A DNA stretch of 64,000 bases, taken from Castanea sativa (taxonomy: Eukaryota > Streptophyta > Magnoliopsida > Fagales > Fagaceae). Location of the stretch: the NCBI RefSeq assembly GCF_040712315.1, contig NC_134023.1:69042757-69106756 (forward strand), written 5' to 3'. The notes beneath the pieces were generated by a model, which saw nothing but the letters and a program-made list of their open reading frames with translations, did no database searches and was not told the DNA's origin. Each line of letters begins with the position of its first letter. The stretch's first letter is position 1. A program made the position numbers and the translations under genes. Positions 46,728 to 58,859 of this stretch are shown piece by piece.

Positions 46728-47638
46728 TGTTAAGGACATATTTTTATGTAATTGGCATATCCTTTGACAAAACACACTTTACTTGTATTTGGGTAAATCT
46801 AAATAGGTTCAAGATGATCATTACAAGTGGTTAGATTGAAGACATGAAGATTACTCAACAATTGCTCAAAGAAAAGTGCAATCTGCAGGTCTTGACACCT
46901 CCTCGACAGAAGCTCAATCTGTCGAGATTCATTAAATCTTGATAGATTTCTCAATTTATCGAGCTTACGGGATTCAGACTATATCCAGCAATGTTTTTAT
47001 TCTAACAGGCTATTTGTTTATGGGTTTGTATAATTCTTATTGGACTAGGAAAGCCCAATGTTTGTGTTAACCTATTTGGAATAGAAGAGCCTATTAAGCT
47101 CCTATTTAAAAAGGAGGTGGAAAAAGAAAAACCCAACCCTAGAGAGCTTCATAAGGTTTTCTTTCTAAAACCCTAGCCTCCTCCCACAGAAGAAAGAGTT
47201 CTTGTTGCGTTTCTTGTACGTCTTTGGGTTCTGTAACCATGCAAAGTCTCTTGCACCAACATTGAAGATCTTATTGGAATTTCTATGTGAAGCTGTTGCA
47301 AATCAACTACAACAATCAAAGGGTTGCTGTGGAGTTAGTCACGTACTTGGATTTGTGCAAAGGAGTAAGCTACGTACTGGGAGCAGTGCATTAAAATGAG
47401 AGATTTTCACTACAGAACAAGTCCAATTGGGTATTGGGGTAAAGGTTCAACTGTAGGTTGGTATAAGGTACTGAGATTCCCTTACTTGTAACCGCTTGTT
47501 TTTATAATAGTGGATTCTTGGGAGTGGTGACCTTAAAATCACCCGGTGGAGTTTTTGCCTTAGAGGTTTTTCCCATTCGTAAACAAATCACCGTATCAAT
47601 TTATTTTTCACTACACTTTAGTTTATTGGTAATTTGTT
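46728..47638 (+). repeat. LTR, 3'-truncated (about 911 of 1046 bp)
   Basis: Follows 'aaaggggcagat' and matches the LTR at 42647 with scattered changes until 'attggtaatttgtt', where it is cut. The last 135 bp or so are missing. The next base begins the duplicated segment at 47639. Confidence 0.75.
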
Positions 47639-48087
47639 AATGCCTAGTTAGCAGTTATAACTAATGATGAGGGAAGCACGTTGTGAGAATCTCCATTTTC
47701 AAGATGCAAGTTATTTCTTGAGTTTTAACCGAAACCCTCACCATTAAATCACATCTAAAATAGCAACACAAAACAAACTCAATCATATTTCAATACTATA
47801 TCATCTATTGGGGCTTTGTCATATACAATCTTAGCATGTAAGGAATTCATACAGCCTAAGCCAAAAGCCATTGCCTATTTAGGTATTCTCCAGACGGAAG
47901 AGAGAACATTCTTAACCGTTGGTAAAAATGTAGATGATTTGATAGTAATTCTAATTTGTTCTGCTTCAATTGGGTTTGTTTTGGAGAATTACTACAGAAG
48001 GAAATGTTAGAATTATGAGGTTAAATGTTAAATTACTGATTGTCCTAAAAGTTTAAGCAATTGAGATATGGTAAATTTAATCATATA
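47639..48087 (+). repeat. 450-bp duplicated segment, copy 2 (partner 31822-32270)
   Basis: It lies between a truncated plus-strand LTR and a complete minus-strand LTR. It carries the second copy of the 64-codon frame (47816-48010). The partner at 32 kb has no LTRs beside it, so the segment is host-type DNA trapped between two retroelements. Confidence 0.6.
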
Positions 48088-49133
48088 TAATAGGCCACAA
48101 ACGTGTTGACCCCTTGTGATGGATTAATTAATTAATTAGCCAAGTTTATTAATTAATCAAATTAACATGCAAATGCGTGGTAGAACAAACAAATCACCAA
48201 TAAACTAAAGTGCAGTGGAAAATAAATTTGATACAGTGATTTGTTTACGAATGGGTAAAACCACCGAGACGAAAACCTCCAAGGCAAAAACCTCACTGGG
48301 TGATTTTAAGGTCACCACTCTCGAGAATCCACTATTATCATAACAAGCGGTTACAAGTAAAGGAATCCTAGTACCTTATACCAACCTACAGTTGAACCCT
48401 TACCCCAATACCCAATTGGACTTGTTTTGTAGTGACAATCTCTTCTTTTCAATACACGGCTCCCAGTACGTGACTAACCAATTGCGCGGATCCTAGTACA
48501 CGACTTCAATCACCAACTTAAGAAATATATTGGCTACAAAGTTCTTCAGTTCATTCTCACAATAACAAACAAGAAGATGCTTGGTTACAAAACCCTATGG
48601 TGCAAAGACACAACAGCTTCTTCACAAGGAGATGAACTAGGGCAAGCTTTGTATCCGGTCACAAATTACTTGAATAGACTTTGCTCAATGCTTGTGTAAC
48701 TTGTGTCTATTTTGACGGCCCTTAAAATAATCCTTTTATATGTCTAAGGTTATGAGAAAAGAAGGCCCAAAGACATATCCACGGATTGGAATCAAAACAA
48801 AACTGAAATTCTATTTTTCTTAAACCTCAACAAATAGAGGTGTCGAGATGCTGTCGAGCAGCTGTCAAGCCCCGGGGCTAAAACAGCTTCTTAAAGCTCG
48901 ATAGATGCAGCTGTCGAGCCAACTGTCGAGCTTTAATGACAGGCACTTCTCAGCTTGTTTCTTGGACAGACTTGCATGGCTTTAACACTTGATCTTGAAA
49001 CCTTATTTCTTGAAGTATTAAAAACATCCTAGTTCTACCCAAATACAAGTAAAATGTATTTTGTCAAAGGATTAGCCAATTACATAAAATAATGACATAT
49101 GTTCTTAACAAGTGAACCACATATGTCCTAACA
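48088..49133 (-). repeat. LTR, 1046 bp, complete, minus strand
   Basis: Reads TGTTAGGACATATGTGG from 49133 downwards and ends GGCCTATTA at 48088, where the plus-strand LTR has GACCTATCA. The final CA has become TA. The text is clearly diverged from the plus-strand LTRs, yet the total length is the same. Confidence 0.75.
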
Positions 49134-49654
49134 ATCTCCCCCTTTGGCAATCCGTGACAAAACACAACTAAAAGCTCAAAGTTTACAAAGAAAAGCCCTT
49201 TACAAAAAATCTGCCCATTATAACAAACCCAATCCTAACTACTATCCATCAGTTGCAAGCGTAGACAGCAACTCAATTGAATCAACCTGTATATTTCCTA
49301 AAACACTAAACAAAAACGCATAAACGCATGTTTGGAAAATACAAGTACAATATAATAAAAATCTTGATTTCACAAAACACAAAATATAGACTAACATCAA
49401 TGAATAACTCAATAATCGTAAGTCTATAAGCAGTGAAACAAGAAACATAACTAAAAAATAAAAAGAAACTCCCCCTAACAAGAATACTACTAGAGCCAAA
49501 ATTGATAAGTACACAGTGAAGCACCTAGATACAATCTAATCTCCACAAGCTCTCAAAGAACAAAGTCCCAAACTCTCCAAAATCCAAACTCCCCCTAAGA
49601 TATACAATCTAAATCTACTCCCCCCTTTTTTGTGACGTAATGCCAAAGCGTAAA
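49134..49654 (-). promoter_or_regulatory. Multiple polypurine tracts before the 3' LTR
   Basis: On the minus strand, AGGGGGAG-type runs occur near 49137-49144, 49470-49477, 49589-49596 and 49619-49626. The one next to the LTR would prime plus-strand synthesis. Repeated polypurine tracts upstream of the LTR are a reported Sirevirus feature. Confidence 0.6.
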
Positions 49655-50761
49655 TCAGAATCCATCACCAAAAGGAGGTGGCGAAGACGAACGTCGAAGA
49701 AGAGCAAGGTTCGCTCGCAAAGCACGGATCTTGTCTAGAATGTCCACCAAAATCTGACCATGAGCCGCCTGAACGATCACAACAAACTCCAAAGCACGAT
49801 GAATGTCAAATCCATCCGAAGTCGATGGTGGAGGAACATCAACAATAGCATCTCCAACAAGATCAACAGACTCCTCACCAGAAGGAACACCTGTAAAAGA
49901 AGAAGGGGGTACGGTAACAAAAGACTCAACTCTAGGACATTTAGAGCGCTTTCTCATCTGAGCAGCCCTTTGCCTAAGAAAAGTGGCACCGATGGGAGCA
50001 ATAACATGGACAGACTCAAAAATGTGGAAGTCAGACAAACCTAAAAACAACAAAATCCTATGAATGAAAATAGGATGAAAAAGAGCATGAGTAGTAGAGG
50101 AACTCCTATAAACTTCGTTCAAAGAATGAAGAAACAGATGAGGGAGACTAATAGGAGCATCCATAACAAGAGCATACAAAAATGCACATCGCTCTAAATG
50201 AATGGTGTGCAGATGGGAAATAGGCCACAAGGAATGACACACTATCCTAAATATAAGACAGGTAGACTCAGTGAGCTCAGCAGAAGTGATTCGAGGATCA
50301 GAACCCCACCAGATATAAGTACCAGTGATGTATGACATGATGTCATCGTCTAGGGGAGGAGACACATCATAGGGGTAAACAGGATGCTGAACAAGCGGCA
50401 CCCCAAGAGCATTAGCCACTACCGAAGGAGTAATGGTATACTCATCACCACGAATCCAACTCCTCACAAGAGTGCTGAAATCATAGGGGTGAACAGAGAG
50501 ATTCGAGTAGAACTTTCTAATTAAGGTGGCTGGAGGAGGAGAATCAAAATCCAAAAGAGACAACCAACCTCGACGCTCAAAGTTTGCCCTAATGGCAGGA
50601 TCAATCTCATCTAACAGAACCCTACACTCAACCCAAATCTTCCTCTTAGTGTTAAGGGTCTCAAAGGTCTCTTGGTGCTTCTCACTCAAGAACCTATCAC
50701 TCTCAAAGGAAGGATCAGAAGCAGAGGTGGATGACCTATTGGCTCTAGTCTTCCTAGGCAT
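49655..50761 (-). CDS. Plant-transposon-type ORF carried by the retroelement
   Basis: This open frame of 368 codons runs from the ATG at 50761 (MPRKTRANRSS) to the stop at 49655-49657. It is open a little upstream without an ATG. The N-terminus is Ser/Arg-rich. The middle has WLSLLDFDSPPP, YPYDVSPPLDDDIMSYI and LHTIHLERCAFLYALV, the style of the 'putative plant transposon protein' domain found in many plant retroelements. The C-terminal part has basic KRSKCP, an acidic patch and a helix near the end. It occupies the region between the body and the polypurine tracts where pol or env-like genes would lie. No catalytic motif is seen. Function unknown. It is the longest intact ORF in the window, so it may be young or under selection. 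Confidence 0.6.
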   Translation of the reverse strand: MPRKTRANRSSTSASDPSFESDRFLSEKHQETFETLNTKRKIWVECRVLLDEIDPAIRANFERRGWLSLLDFDSPPPATLIRKFYSNLSVHPYDFSTLVRSWIRGDEYTITPSVVANALGVPLVQHPVYPYDVSPPLDDDIMSYITGTYIWWGSDPRITSAELTESTCLIFRIVCHSLWPISHLHTIHLERCAFLYALVMDAPISLPHLFLHSLNEVYRSSSTTHALFHPIFIHRILLFLGLSDFHIFESVHVIAPIGATFLRQRAAQMRKRSKCPRVESFVTVPPSSFTGVPSGEESVDLVGDAIVDVPPPSTSDGFDIHRALEFVVIVQAAHGQILVDILDKIRALRANLALLRRSSSPPPFGDGF

Positions 50762-50829
50762 GGTTCTAGAGTAAGAAACAGAGACACAAGAGAAAGAACA
50801 AAAACAAAACACAAGGGCAGACTGTAAGT

Positions 50830-52920
50830 TAGCACAAAAAAAAAATCTATATGATGCATGAATAGATAAATGTCATAATGCATGCTCTAATGCAGTGACA
50901 ACAAGTTCAAATTTGTAAGTTTAGAAACACAAAATTGGCTTGAGCATAGAGTTTAAAACAAAAACTCAAAAATTTTCAAAAACCATTTGTAGAAATTTTA
51001 CCCAATTGACCAATTGATCATCACACAAGGTAGATAACAGTTAAGAATGATCAATTAGATCAAATCAACAAGCCAATTTCATCAATCAAACTCAAATTGA
51101 ACAAAATCCCCAATTCGGAACAAAACAAGCCCTAGAATTTTGAATTCTTCACAAAACACCAAATTGATCAAATTAAACATCATGGTTCATGATTATAGCA
51201 TTGTATGACAAAAACCCATCAATCAATTTCAGAAAATATGGCTTGAATCATCAAAAAACCCCAAAAATGCTTAGGTCCAAAAATCTCCCTTAAATGCATG
51301 AATTAATGCATGTAACATGAAATAAAATGCAAAAGGAAGGGTATAAAGGTCTTACCGGTCTTTGGAGAGAAAAACCTTGCAAAAAGAACAGAGGAAAACG
51401 ACAAAAATTTGTTTGAAGCCTTGATCGGTTTGTATAGAGAAAGAAAAGTTGAAAAACTTTTTGAAAAGTAGATGAACATGTGAGAAGAAATCCCTTTTAA
51501 AAAAGTCTCTACACGATTATCAATCAATCGAAAAACAGATTCGATCGGTCGAAAATACTTTAATTGATTGAAAACCAATCGAGCACCGATCGAAACAAAC
51601 AAGGGCTGACTAAAAATTTAATTGCAATTTCGATTGATCGAAAAACATATTCGACCAGTCGAAATTCTGGAAAACACAGCTTTTTGAAAAACAGAGCAAT
51701 GTAATGCAAAAACTCCTCAAAGCATTGGAAAGTATGAATAAAATGCATGAGTATGAGATGAAATGCTTTCCAAAAAACACAAGTTTTGAACCCAGTTTCC
51801 CAAAATTAAGATTTTCCAAACATTTTCCTTGAATTCTCAAGCATCAAAATGATTTTGCAAAATACTCAAGGCATTTTCGAACTTGGTTGTTCAGACCAAA
51901 AACACACATAATAACATGTACAAAGTTTAACAAAGAATAACCTGTGTAGTGTGTGCAACTAGCAAAAAGTTTGAGATACATGTGCGATGATATGTAAGTA
52001 AAAATCAACCACAAAATCTTCAAAATTCATCACAAAGAATTTAAACGAGACTATTACCTAAAGAGTTACATCATATAACTCTCACATCTCCTAGATCATA
52101 AGTTTGCAATCATGTAAGTTTCTTGAGTTTGCCTCATAATGTACACACATATTTTTTTTTTAAGTTTTTCAGAAACTTATTAGGTAAAAGCTGGGATAAT
52201 GTACACACCAATTTTATGTATATGATTTTGCATTAAGTCCAATAATGTACACACCAATTTTAAGCATTTAAACCGAGACTATACCTTATGTTCTTTTTGT
52301 GCATGTGCTACATTTTCTCGAGCACAAAATCATATGATATGCACTAAGGTGTTCATGATTGGCTAGTGAACAATGGTGAGATGGTTATTTATGTCTTTAT
52401 CAAAAGGTTCAAGACCCACAATCAAAGACTTGTGACTTCAAGATCATGACAAAGTAGTCAAAAACTACAAACATCTTCCCACATAACATGCACTACAAAG
52501 CTTTAACTAGTAAAGTGCAAGAAATAAGCTCATTCAAGCTAAACACAGTACACAGACAAGTTATGTATAAATAAATTGACCAACCTTGTTTTCAAAAACC
52601 AAGAAAATAAATGCAAAACACATTTTGCTTCCCTCTTTTTTTTTTAATGAAAATTAACAAAAACATTCTAGAATGAAATGCATGAATGTTATGCAATGCA
52701 AATCCTAAAAAACAAAGAGAACAAAAAAACATAGAAACAAGCAAAATGGTCACAAAGAGTATAGCAATGAAGCACAAGGACTATGTCATAAAGACTTACT
52801 TAGATTGAGCCTTTTGCATTCAAAGTCTTTTAGATGCACCTAGAGCATTAGAGTTCTTATTCATATTAAAATGATTTCCAACTCCTGAATTGGAATAAAG
52901 GTTTAAAGCCTTTACCAACT
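50830..52920. other. Non-coding body of the minus-strand retroelement
   Basis: No pol motif on either strand. 51500-51670 has repeated 'cgatcggtcgaaaa'-type words (TCGA clusters again). Three 'taatgtacacac' motifs lie near 52139, 52198 and 52244. It is homologous in part to 44640-46330. Confidence 0.5.
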
Positions 52921-53480
52921 CACCAATAAGTACCATAGGATCGTGTGCTTAAGGCACAGGTACTTTTGGTTTGTTTGCTCTCTTAGCAGCTTGAAGCTTG
53001 TAACAGTTTGGACGAATGTGCCGAGACTTTCAACAAAAATGACACACCCATGCAGACTTCTCATGTGTCCTATTCTTAGAAAGGGTAGACTTTTGAGGTT
53101 TAGACTCTTTTAGATCAACCTTAATCTTCTTGAGAGGTGAAACTTCTATGGGTTTGACAACACCGTCAACAACCTCACTCACAGGGGGTTCAGAAGAAGA
53201 TGAAGGAACAAAGATAGTGGAATTAGGTGTCGACACATTGATGCTTTCTACAAAACCTAAACCAGTTTTGTCGGAAGGAGACTTTTGAACACTCAATATC
53301 TGATCAAGTTTGGAACTAGCAGACCTATTTGTTTGTTCTCTAACAACAGATAGTTCCAGTTCCAAAGATTTAACTTTATCAAGCAAAAGCATATTCTCAG
53401 TCTTCACATTATTCAAAAGTTTAGTAGCATCAAACAAATTCACAAGCAAATTTTTCTTATCAAGCTCAAGAGATGCAATT
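52921..53480 (-). pseudogene. gag zinc-knuckle remnant, minus strand
   Basis: The frame from about 53480 down gives SLELDKKNLLVNLFDATKLL, a coiled coil, a Ser/Pro-rich linker, then a basic segment and WVCHFC. The next codon is a stop (where Gly is usual), followed in frame by a zinc-knuckle end (RHIRPNCYKLQAAKRA). It is the C-terminal part of a copia gag, with no N-terminal domain. It joins the LRR pseudogene with no LTR in between. Confidence 0.7.
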
Positions 53481-56400
53481 TTCTAAGAAGTGGTTGTTGT
53501 CCACATGTAAATTTCTTAGATTAGTCCAATTAGAATTGGTAGGAAATATTTGGCCACTGAAGCTATTGTTTGATAATATGAGAAATTTTAAATGGTAGCA
53601 ACCCATTATGAAATGCATTGGTATGGTTCCTGAGAAATGATTCTCAGATAAGTCTAGACCCTGTAAGAAAACCAAATTCCCAAAAGAAGATGGAATATTG
53701 CCTTCAAATTCATTTCCTGACAATTTTAAACATTTTAAATTTGGAAAAATTAAGCCGAGGTTTGTGGGAATTGGACCATGTAAGTAATTATCAAAAATAT
53801 CTATGCTCAATATGTTGGGACGAATATCATATGACACCATAAAAGGCCCCGTGAAAGTGTTATTATTTGCAATAAAAAGCTCCAATCTTGTATTGTTCTC
53901 TAACAACCAGTAAGGGAACTGCCCAACCAACTTGTTATGAGAGAGATTAATTAATTGCAAATCATATCGGTAATGAAGAAATCTGGGAGGTGTCCTATTG
54001 TGAATGTTAATTGAACAACTTGTCAAACTGAAAACCTTTAATTGGAAGGTTGGAATCCAAGTAAGAGAGTCAGGTTCCAAAGCTAATACATTGTTATCAC
54101 TTAATAGGATCCTAAGATTTGAGAGGTTGAAAAGGAAGGAGAATGTGGATGGGATGAAGAAATTGTTATTTGAGAAAGAAAGGTACTCAAGTGATGACAA
54201 ACTTGACATCACTTCAATGTTTCCTTTGAAGTAATTGTTAGAAAGATCCAATATGTGGAGTGATGTCAAGTTCGCCATGCATGAAGGTAGTCTCCCTTCA
54301 AAATTATTGTAGCCGAGGTGTATCTCTTGGAGCTTTTTAAGTTCACACCAGCCTGTATAATGTGATAATTAGTTATTAGGTTCTACTATTGTAATTATTC
54401 GAAGTAATATCATTGTGAAAAAAAAAAAGAAAAAAAAAAAACCTACCTTGGTCAGGTAAGGTGCCATTCAATCCACATTCTACCATTGTCAATGCATTAA
54501 GAGAAGTCATAACTCCAATTTTATGAAGAAGACTTTTATCAATCGATGAACCATCCAACTTCAACTGCTCAAGGTTGTTTAGTTTGCTCAACTCTAAAAC
54601 AAAAGCAGAAAGCTTAAATTAGTTCTAATTGATATGGTAGAGCATAAATTAGTACTAATTGCTCAAAATTATTAAGATATATACCACGCAAAAGTGTTAA
54701 AGTAGCCAAGACCACTTCCATAACTAAGATTCTTTGAAAGAAAGTAATTTTGTTTTATCTAATAATAGTGTATAGACTACCACATAATGCGGCAGTCTAT
54801 ATACTTTCATATTTTAGAATTTAATTCAAATTATGAAATTAATTTATTTCAACTAGAGATGATGCTTTTCCTTGAAGATCTCAGTCTTATTTTAAGAGTA
54901 GTGTTGTTAAACTTTTTTTTTTTATTTTTTTTTACCGTTTTTCTACAACATCTAAATCTTTTTTTTTTTTTTGTTGCTACAATTACTTCCGATTTTGGTA
55001 AGTTCCTTTTTGCACAAATCATATCAAAACCATTTTTTATTTGAACTCTTCAATTTGTAAAATCTAGCCGATGTCTCATTTGATGTGCATGTATGCTATA
55101 AGTTTATTTTGAAATATTTGATAAGAACTTATTTTTATATTTATAATACTAATTAAGTATTATAATATTTGACAAATGAATTTCAATTATTTACAAGTCA
55201 TTAGAAAAATAGAAAATGAATTTTTTTGAGATTAATATAATTTAGAATAAGAATCTCTTGTAATATTGTTGTGATGCTCTTAGGGTGTGGATTTTGTTTG
55301 CATTACTCTAGTTTGTGCAACACCATTGGAGAAACATTTTATTTGTGGGTTACTAAAGTTGGAATATAGAATGAGTTTGAATTGCTAGCTCTAGACAAAG
55401 TAGAACAACCTTGAAGCTCCTATGTGATTGTTGATTTAGACCAAGAAAGGTATGCTAAAACAATCGATATTAAAATCTCCACTGTGTAGTCTTTGTTTTT
55501 AACATTTTGATTACAAAATTTTAACAAGACGAAAATAAATTATCATACTTATGAAAGACAATAAGTTTAATCCCATTGAATTTCAATAAATTAGATTATC
55601 AATATTTAGAATAGGGGTTTTATAGAGCTTTTCTATTATTATGCCAGTTACGAAAAGAAAAATGCAAAAAAACGCCACCTCGATGTCAATGGTATAACTT
55701 ACCTTTAGCAGTAAATGATCCCTCCAAATTGTTATATGAGAGATCTAATGTCTTCAACAATGGGAAGGCAGTTAATGACTCAAGAACTCGTGCACTGAAA
55801 TCATTCCCCTCAAGTCTAGGAGTTGCAGCTTAGTTAAGATGTTTGAATCTATAGGGCAAAATAAAATTTCTCAAAAACATTGACATGATAATTTCATTTG
55901 ACATACCATACAAAAGAAGTATTTGATTTTAATCGATGAACATATATTCTTACGTTATCATACCTCTTGTTGTCACGAAGTCATTGATCTTATTGCCACA
56001 CAAGTAGAGATCCTCCAAGTTGCTAAATGCTTTAAATTCTATATTAAAAAAAAGTACATGAAAAATCATGGAAGAAAAAAGGGACTTCAGTCACATAAAT
56101 ACTTTCATTTAAAATAGCTGAGGAAAAAAAAGGGTGAAATTTGGTTGCATAAATATCAATAAGCGTGAAACACTCTTCAAATAATATTCCTTTGGAAATT
56201 AATGAGAGTTTTACCTTTGATGTGGATTGATCCATTCAAATTGTTGGAAATCAAATCTAGTTCCTTGAGCGACGCAATACCACTTAAGAATTGCAGAATG
56301 CTGTGATTGAAATTATTACTATCCAAGTGAAGCACCTCCAGCTTGCTCAACAAAGAGAATCTTTCAAACTTGCAATTTTTAGATTATTCAATTTGCATGT

Positions 56401-57286
56401 CTGTGACTTTATATTCCCACAAAACTGTACAAAATGAATCTTAACATGCAACAAATCTTTGGTCTACATTTATTTTTAAAGAAATCGTAAAAAAGAAAAA
56501 AAAATAATAATTTCAAATAATTTACTTTGGTCAAACAAATTAGTTGGAGGATTTTACCCGAAAGGCTTACCTTGGATGGGGATTGATCCATTCAACTCGT
56601 TGTACCCCAAATATAGTTCCTTGAGGGAAGCAATTCCACTCAAGGATGATAGAATGTTGTTATTGAAATAATTACCATCCAAGTGAAGCACCTCCAGCTT
56701 GCTCAACGCAGAGAATCTTTCAAAACCTGTAATTTAGATGCTTCAATTTTCACATCTGTAACTATATATTCCCAGAAAACAATATAAAATGATTCCTAAA
56801 ATACAGCTAAATTTTTCTCGACTATTTAAAAAACAAAAAGATGTAATAGACAAAAAATTAGAAAATCAACAAATTAAATACTTCCTACTTTTCTTAGGAT
56901 ATAAACTTGGTACCTTCATTTAGGATCCATCCACGAATCCCATTATAATGCAAATCGAGGCACTAGAGCTCTTTAAAGGGAAGATACAAAGACGCATTAA
57001 AGTACCAACCTCCCCCAATTTTCCAATACGAAATCGTGCTATTAAGAGCAAGTTGAATTACATGACCAGTAGTGATGTTACACTTAACTCTTTCCCATTT
57101 ACAGCAATCACTTTCTTTGTTACTTGAGTCCCAAGATGGAAAATAATATTCATCAATAGTGATGGTGGAAGCTTTGTATTGCAAGAGAGCAATTCTCTCT
57201 TGCTCCCAGCAACCAAAACACCCATTCATACCAAAATGAACCAAAAATAACACCACTGGCGACCACCAAAAACGTCCCAACACCAT
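53481..57286 (-). pseudogene. Receptor-like protein (LRR) pseudogene, 3' half lost
   Basis: Exons on the minus strand: 57286-56914 (signal peptide, then LRRNT with DCCKWERVKC), 56726-56571, about 56368-56215, 56038-55964, about 55830-55703, 54593-54447 and 54352-53481 (about ten LRRs, for example LHILDLSNNYFKGNIEVMSS). The small LRR exons and N-terminus fit the multi-exon RLP9/13/14/15-type receptor-like proteins, cell-surface receptors with extracellular LRRs, a membrane segment and a short tail. Damage: TAG in exon 1 at 56963-56965 (where Gln is usual, before CLDL), a one-base loss in the 55.7-kb exon (DLRG|NDFS), a weak acceptor at about 56369, and replacement of the last LRRs, membrane segment and tail by a retroelement at 53480. 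Confidence 0.85.
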
Positions 57287-58130
57287 TATTTTTTGTTTTT
57301 CTAATTTCCTATGACAATATAAGACTAATAGTTTTTGTCCAACTCTAGTTATGTTTCCAAAATGATCTTAAATTGAAATATATAGGTCCTAAATATATAC
57401 TGTTGTCAAACACTCCATATCATTATTACGATCGTGGACGGCGTAAAGGGGCCCGGGGCCTGGGCCCCCTGACCTTATGAAAAGAAAATGATTGATTTAT
57501 TTTCAGTCCAAAAAAAAATATTTATATTTGGGCCATTTTTTGGGCCCATCTCCTTTAAAATTATTTTCCCAAATACCCTTCTCAAAAAAAAAAAAGCCCA
57601 AACACATGTAAATCCTTGGTCCATAATATAATAAATTTTGCTTCATTTTATGCGTCTTCTTCGGTTTTCTCTATCTCAGTTAGTACTGCATTTAGCATTC
57701 TGTATCTTTTATTTAGTTATTTAGCATTCTGAGTACACCATTGGATTCAAATGAATTTGTAATTCAAAGATAGTCACCCTCATGTGAAACTGAGCAGTGA
57801 GTACTGAGTAGTCAGTCAAGGGCAATAAATTGAAGCAAAGTGACAGGACTAAAGTTACTCAAAAAATAAAAGTGACAAGACTTAAAAGAAAAAAAAATGA
57901 AAGCAAAAAGAGCAAGTTAGTGACATAAAATATATAATTTGTGTTATAACTCATACACGTGACAAGTTGTGAGTGATAGAGATATGATAGTGGTTCTATG
58001 TAACGACATACTTCTACAACTCAAAACTCGTCACGTGAAGAAGTTGTGACACAAATTGTGTCATTTTATGTGATACCATGTTACTCAAAGCAAAAAAGAT
58101 AAGAAATAGTAGTACTAATAATAAGGGTAA
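57287..58130. other. Region upstream of the RLP remnant, with a transposon scrap
   Basis: 57287-57420 would be the promoter side of the RLP gene; no clear motif. 57430-57620 has GC-rich 'ggggcccggggcctgggccccctg' in otherwise AT-rich text, like the edge of a hAT-type element. Nothing else is recognised. Confidence 0.4.
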
Positions 58131-58303
58131 GACTTAAGTACAGTACTTAGGTGATGTTCCTTAGGTTATCCCTCTTAAAATTCTACAATGTGAATTTTTT
58201 CTCATGAAATAAACGTGTATTTTTTAGTTAAGTAGCCACATGGCTGAATTTTAAAAGGAGAACCTAAAGAACAACACTTAAGATATTGTACCAAAATTTT
58301 GTC
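58131..58303. mobile_element. Foldback MITE with about 55-bp arms
   Basis: 'gacttaagtacagtacttagg...ttccttaggtt...ttaaaattc' on the left faces 'gaattttaaaaggagaacctaaagaacaacacttaag' on the right. Related copies lie in both segmental-duplication blocks (about 930-1120 and 62120-62215) and in the Helitron at 15815-15985. Confidence 0.6.
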
Positions 58304-58306
58304 CTC

Positions 58307-58340
<34 letters not shown>

Positions 58341-58341
58341 G
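58307..58341. repeat. (TAA)n microsatellite
   Basis: About 11 TAA units just after the MITE. Confidence 0.9.
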
Positions 58342-58859
58342 AGATAAAAATTAATTAAAAATAGAGCTAACCATAATATGTAGACTAGGTAGGTGTGGAT
58401 TTATGAAGGATTAAGTTTTAACATTTGAATAAGGGAGTTTAGAGAGAGAGTTCTAAAAAATTGTTAGTGGGTGGTTGAGATATGACAAAAAAATGTGTGT
58501 ATAGATATATATAGTGGTAATTGTGAAATAGTACAACAATATTTGCTAATATTGAAATATATTGTTCTTTTAGTCAAATTGAAATAATTTTCGGTATGAA
58601 ATTGACTCCCTTAATTGTAGTGTATTAAGAAATAATAGTGTTATGTATTAAGAAACAACATCTTAAATTATTAATATATTAAGAAATAATGATTTTTCTG
58701 TTTGTTTTGGTTGATAGTTTATTAATACCATATGGATATTTATTTAATTTATTTAATTTAATTTTTAATTTTTGGTTATACTCCGGCCCTTTTGAGTCCG
58801 TTTGCACTTTAGTTCTTTGTGGTGATAACCATTGACTTCTGTTATTTTTTTCCTCTCGC

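Larger units (their letters stand above)
42278..47638 (+). mobile_element. Non-autonomous Ty1/copia-like (Sirevirus-like) retroelement, tandem form
   Basis: Order: end of an internal region (42278-42646), full LTR (42647-43692), primer site, gag remnant, non-coding body, a second copy of the internal end (about 46357-46727), and a truncated LTR (46728-47638). The first internal end shows a second element was once joined in tandem through the shared LTR. No protease, integrase, RT or RNase H is visible. The 3' internal part has several G-rich polypurine tracts, a trait reported for Sireviruses. Confidence 0.7.
48088..53480 (-). mobile_element. Non-autonomous Ty1/copia-like retroelement, minus strand, 5'-truncated
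   Basis: In its own direction (from 53480 down): gag zinc-knuckle remnant, non-coding body, a 368-codon ORF (50761-49655), multiple polypurine tracts, and a complete 3' LTR (49133-48088). There is no 5' LTR and no pol. Its left end replaces the 3' half of an LRR gene at about 53480. It belongs to the same family as the plus-strand element, as the LTR ends and gag show. Confidence 0.7.
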
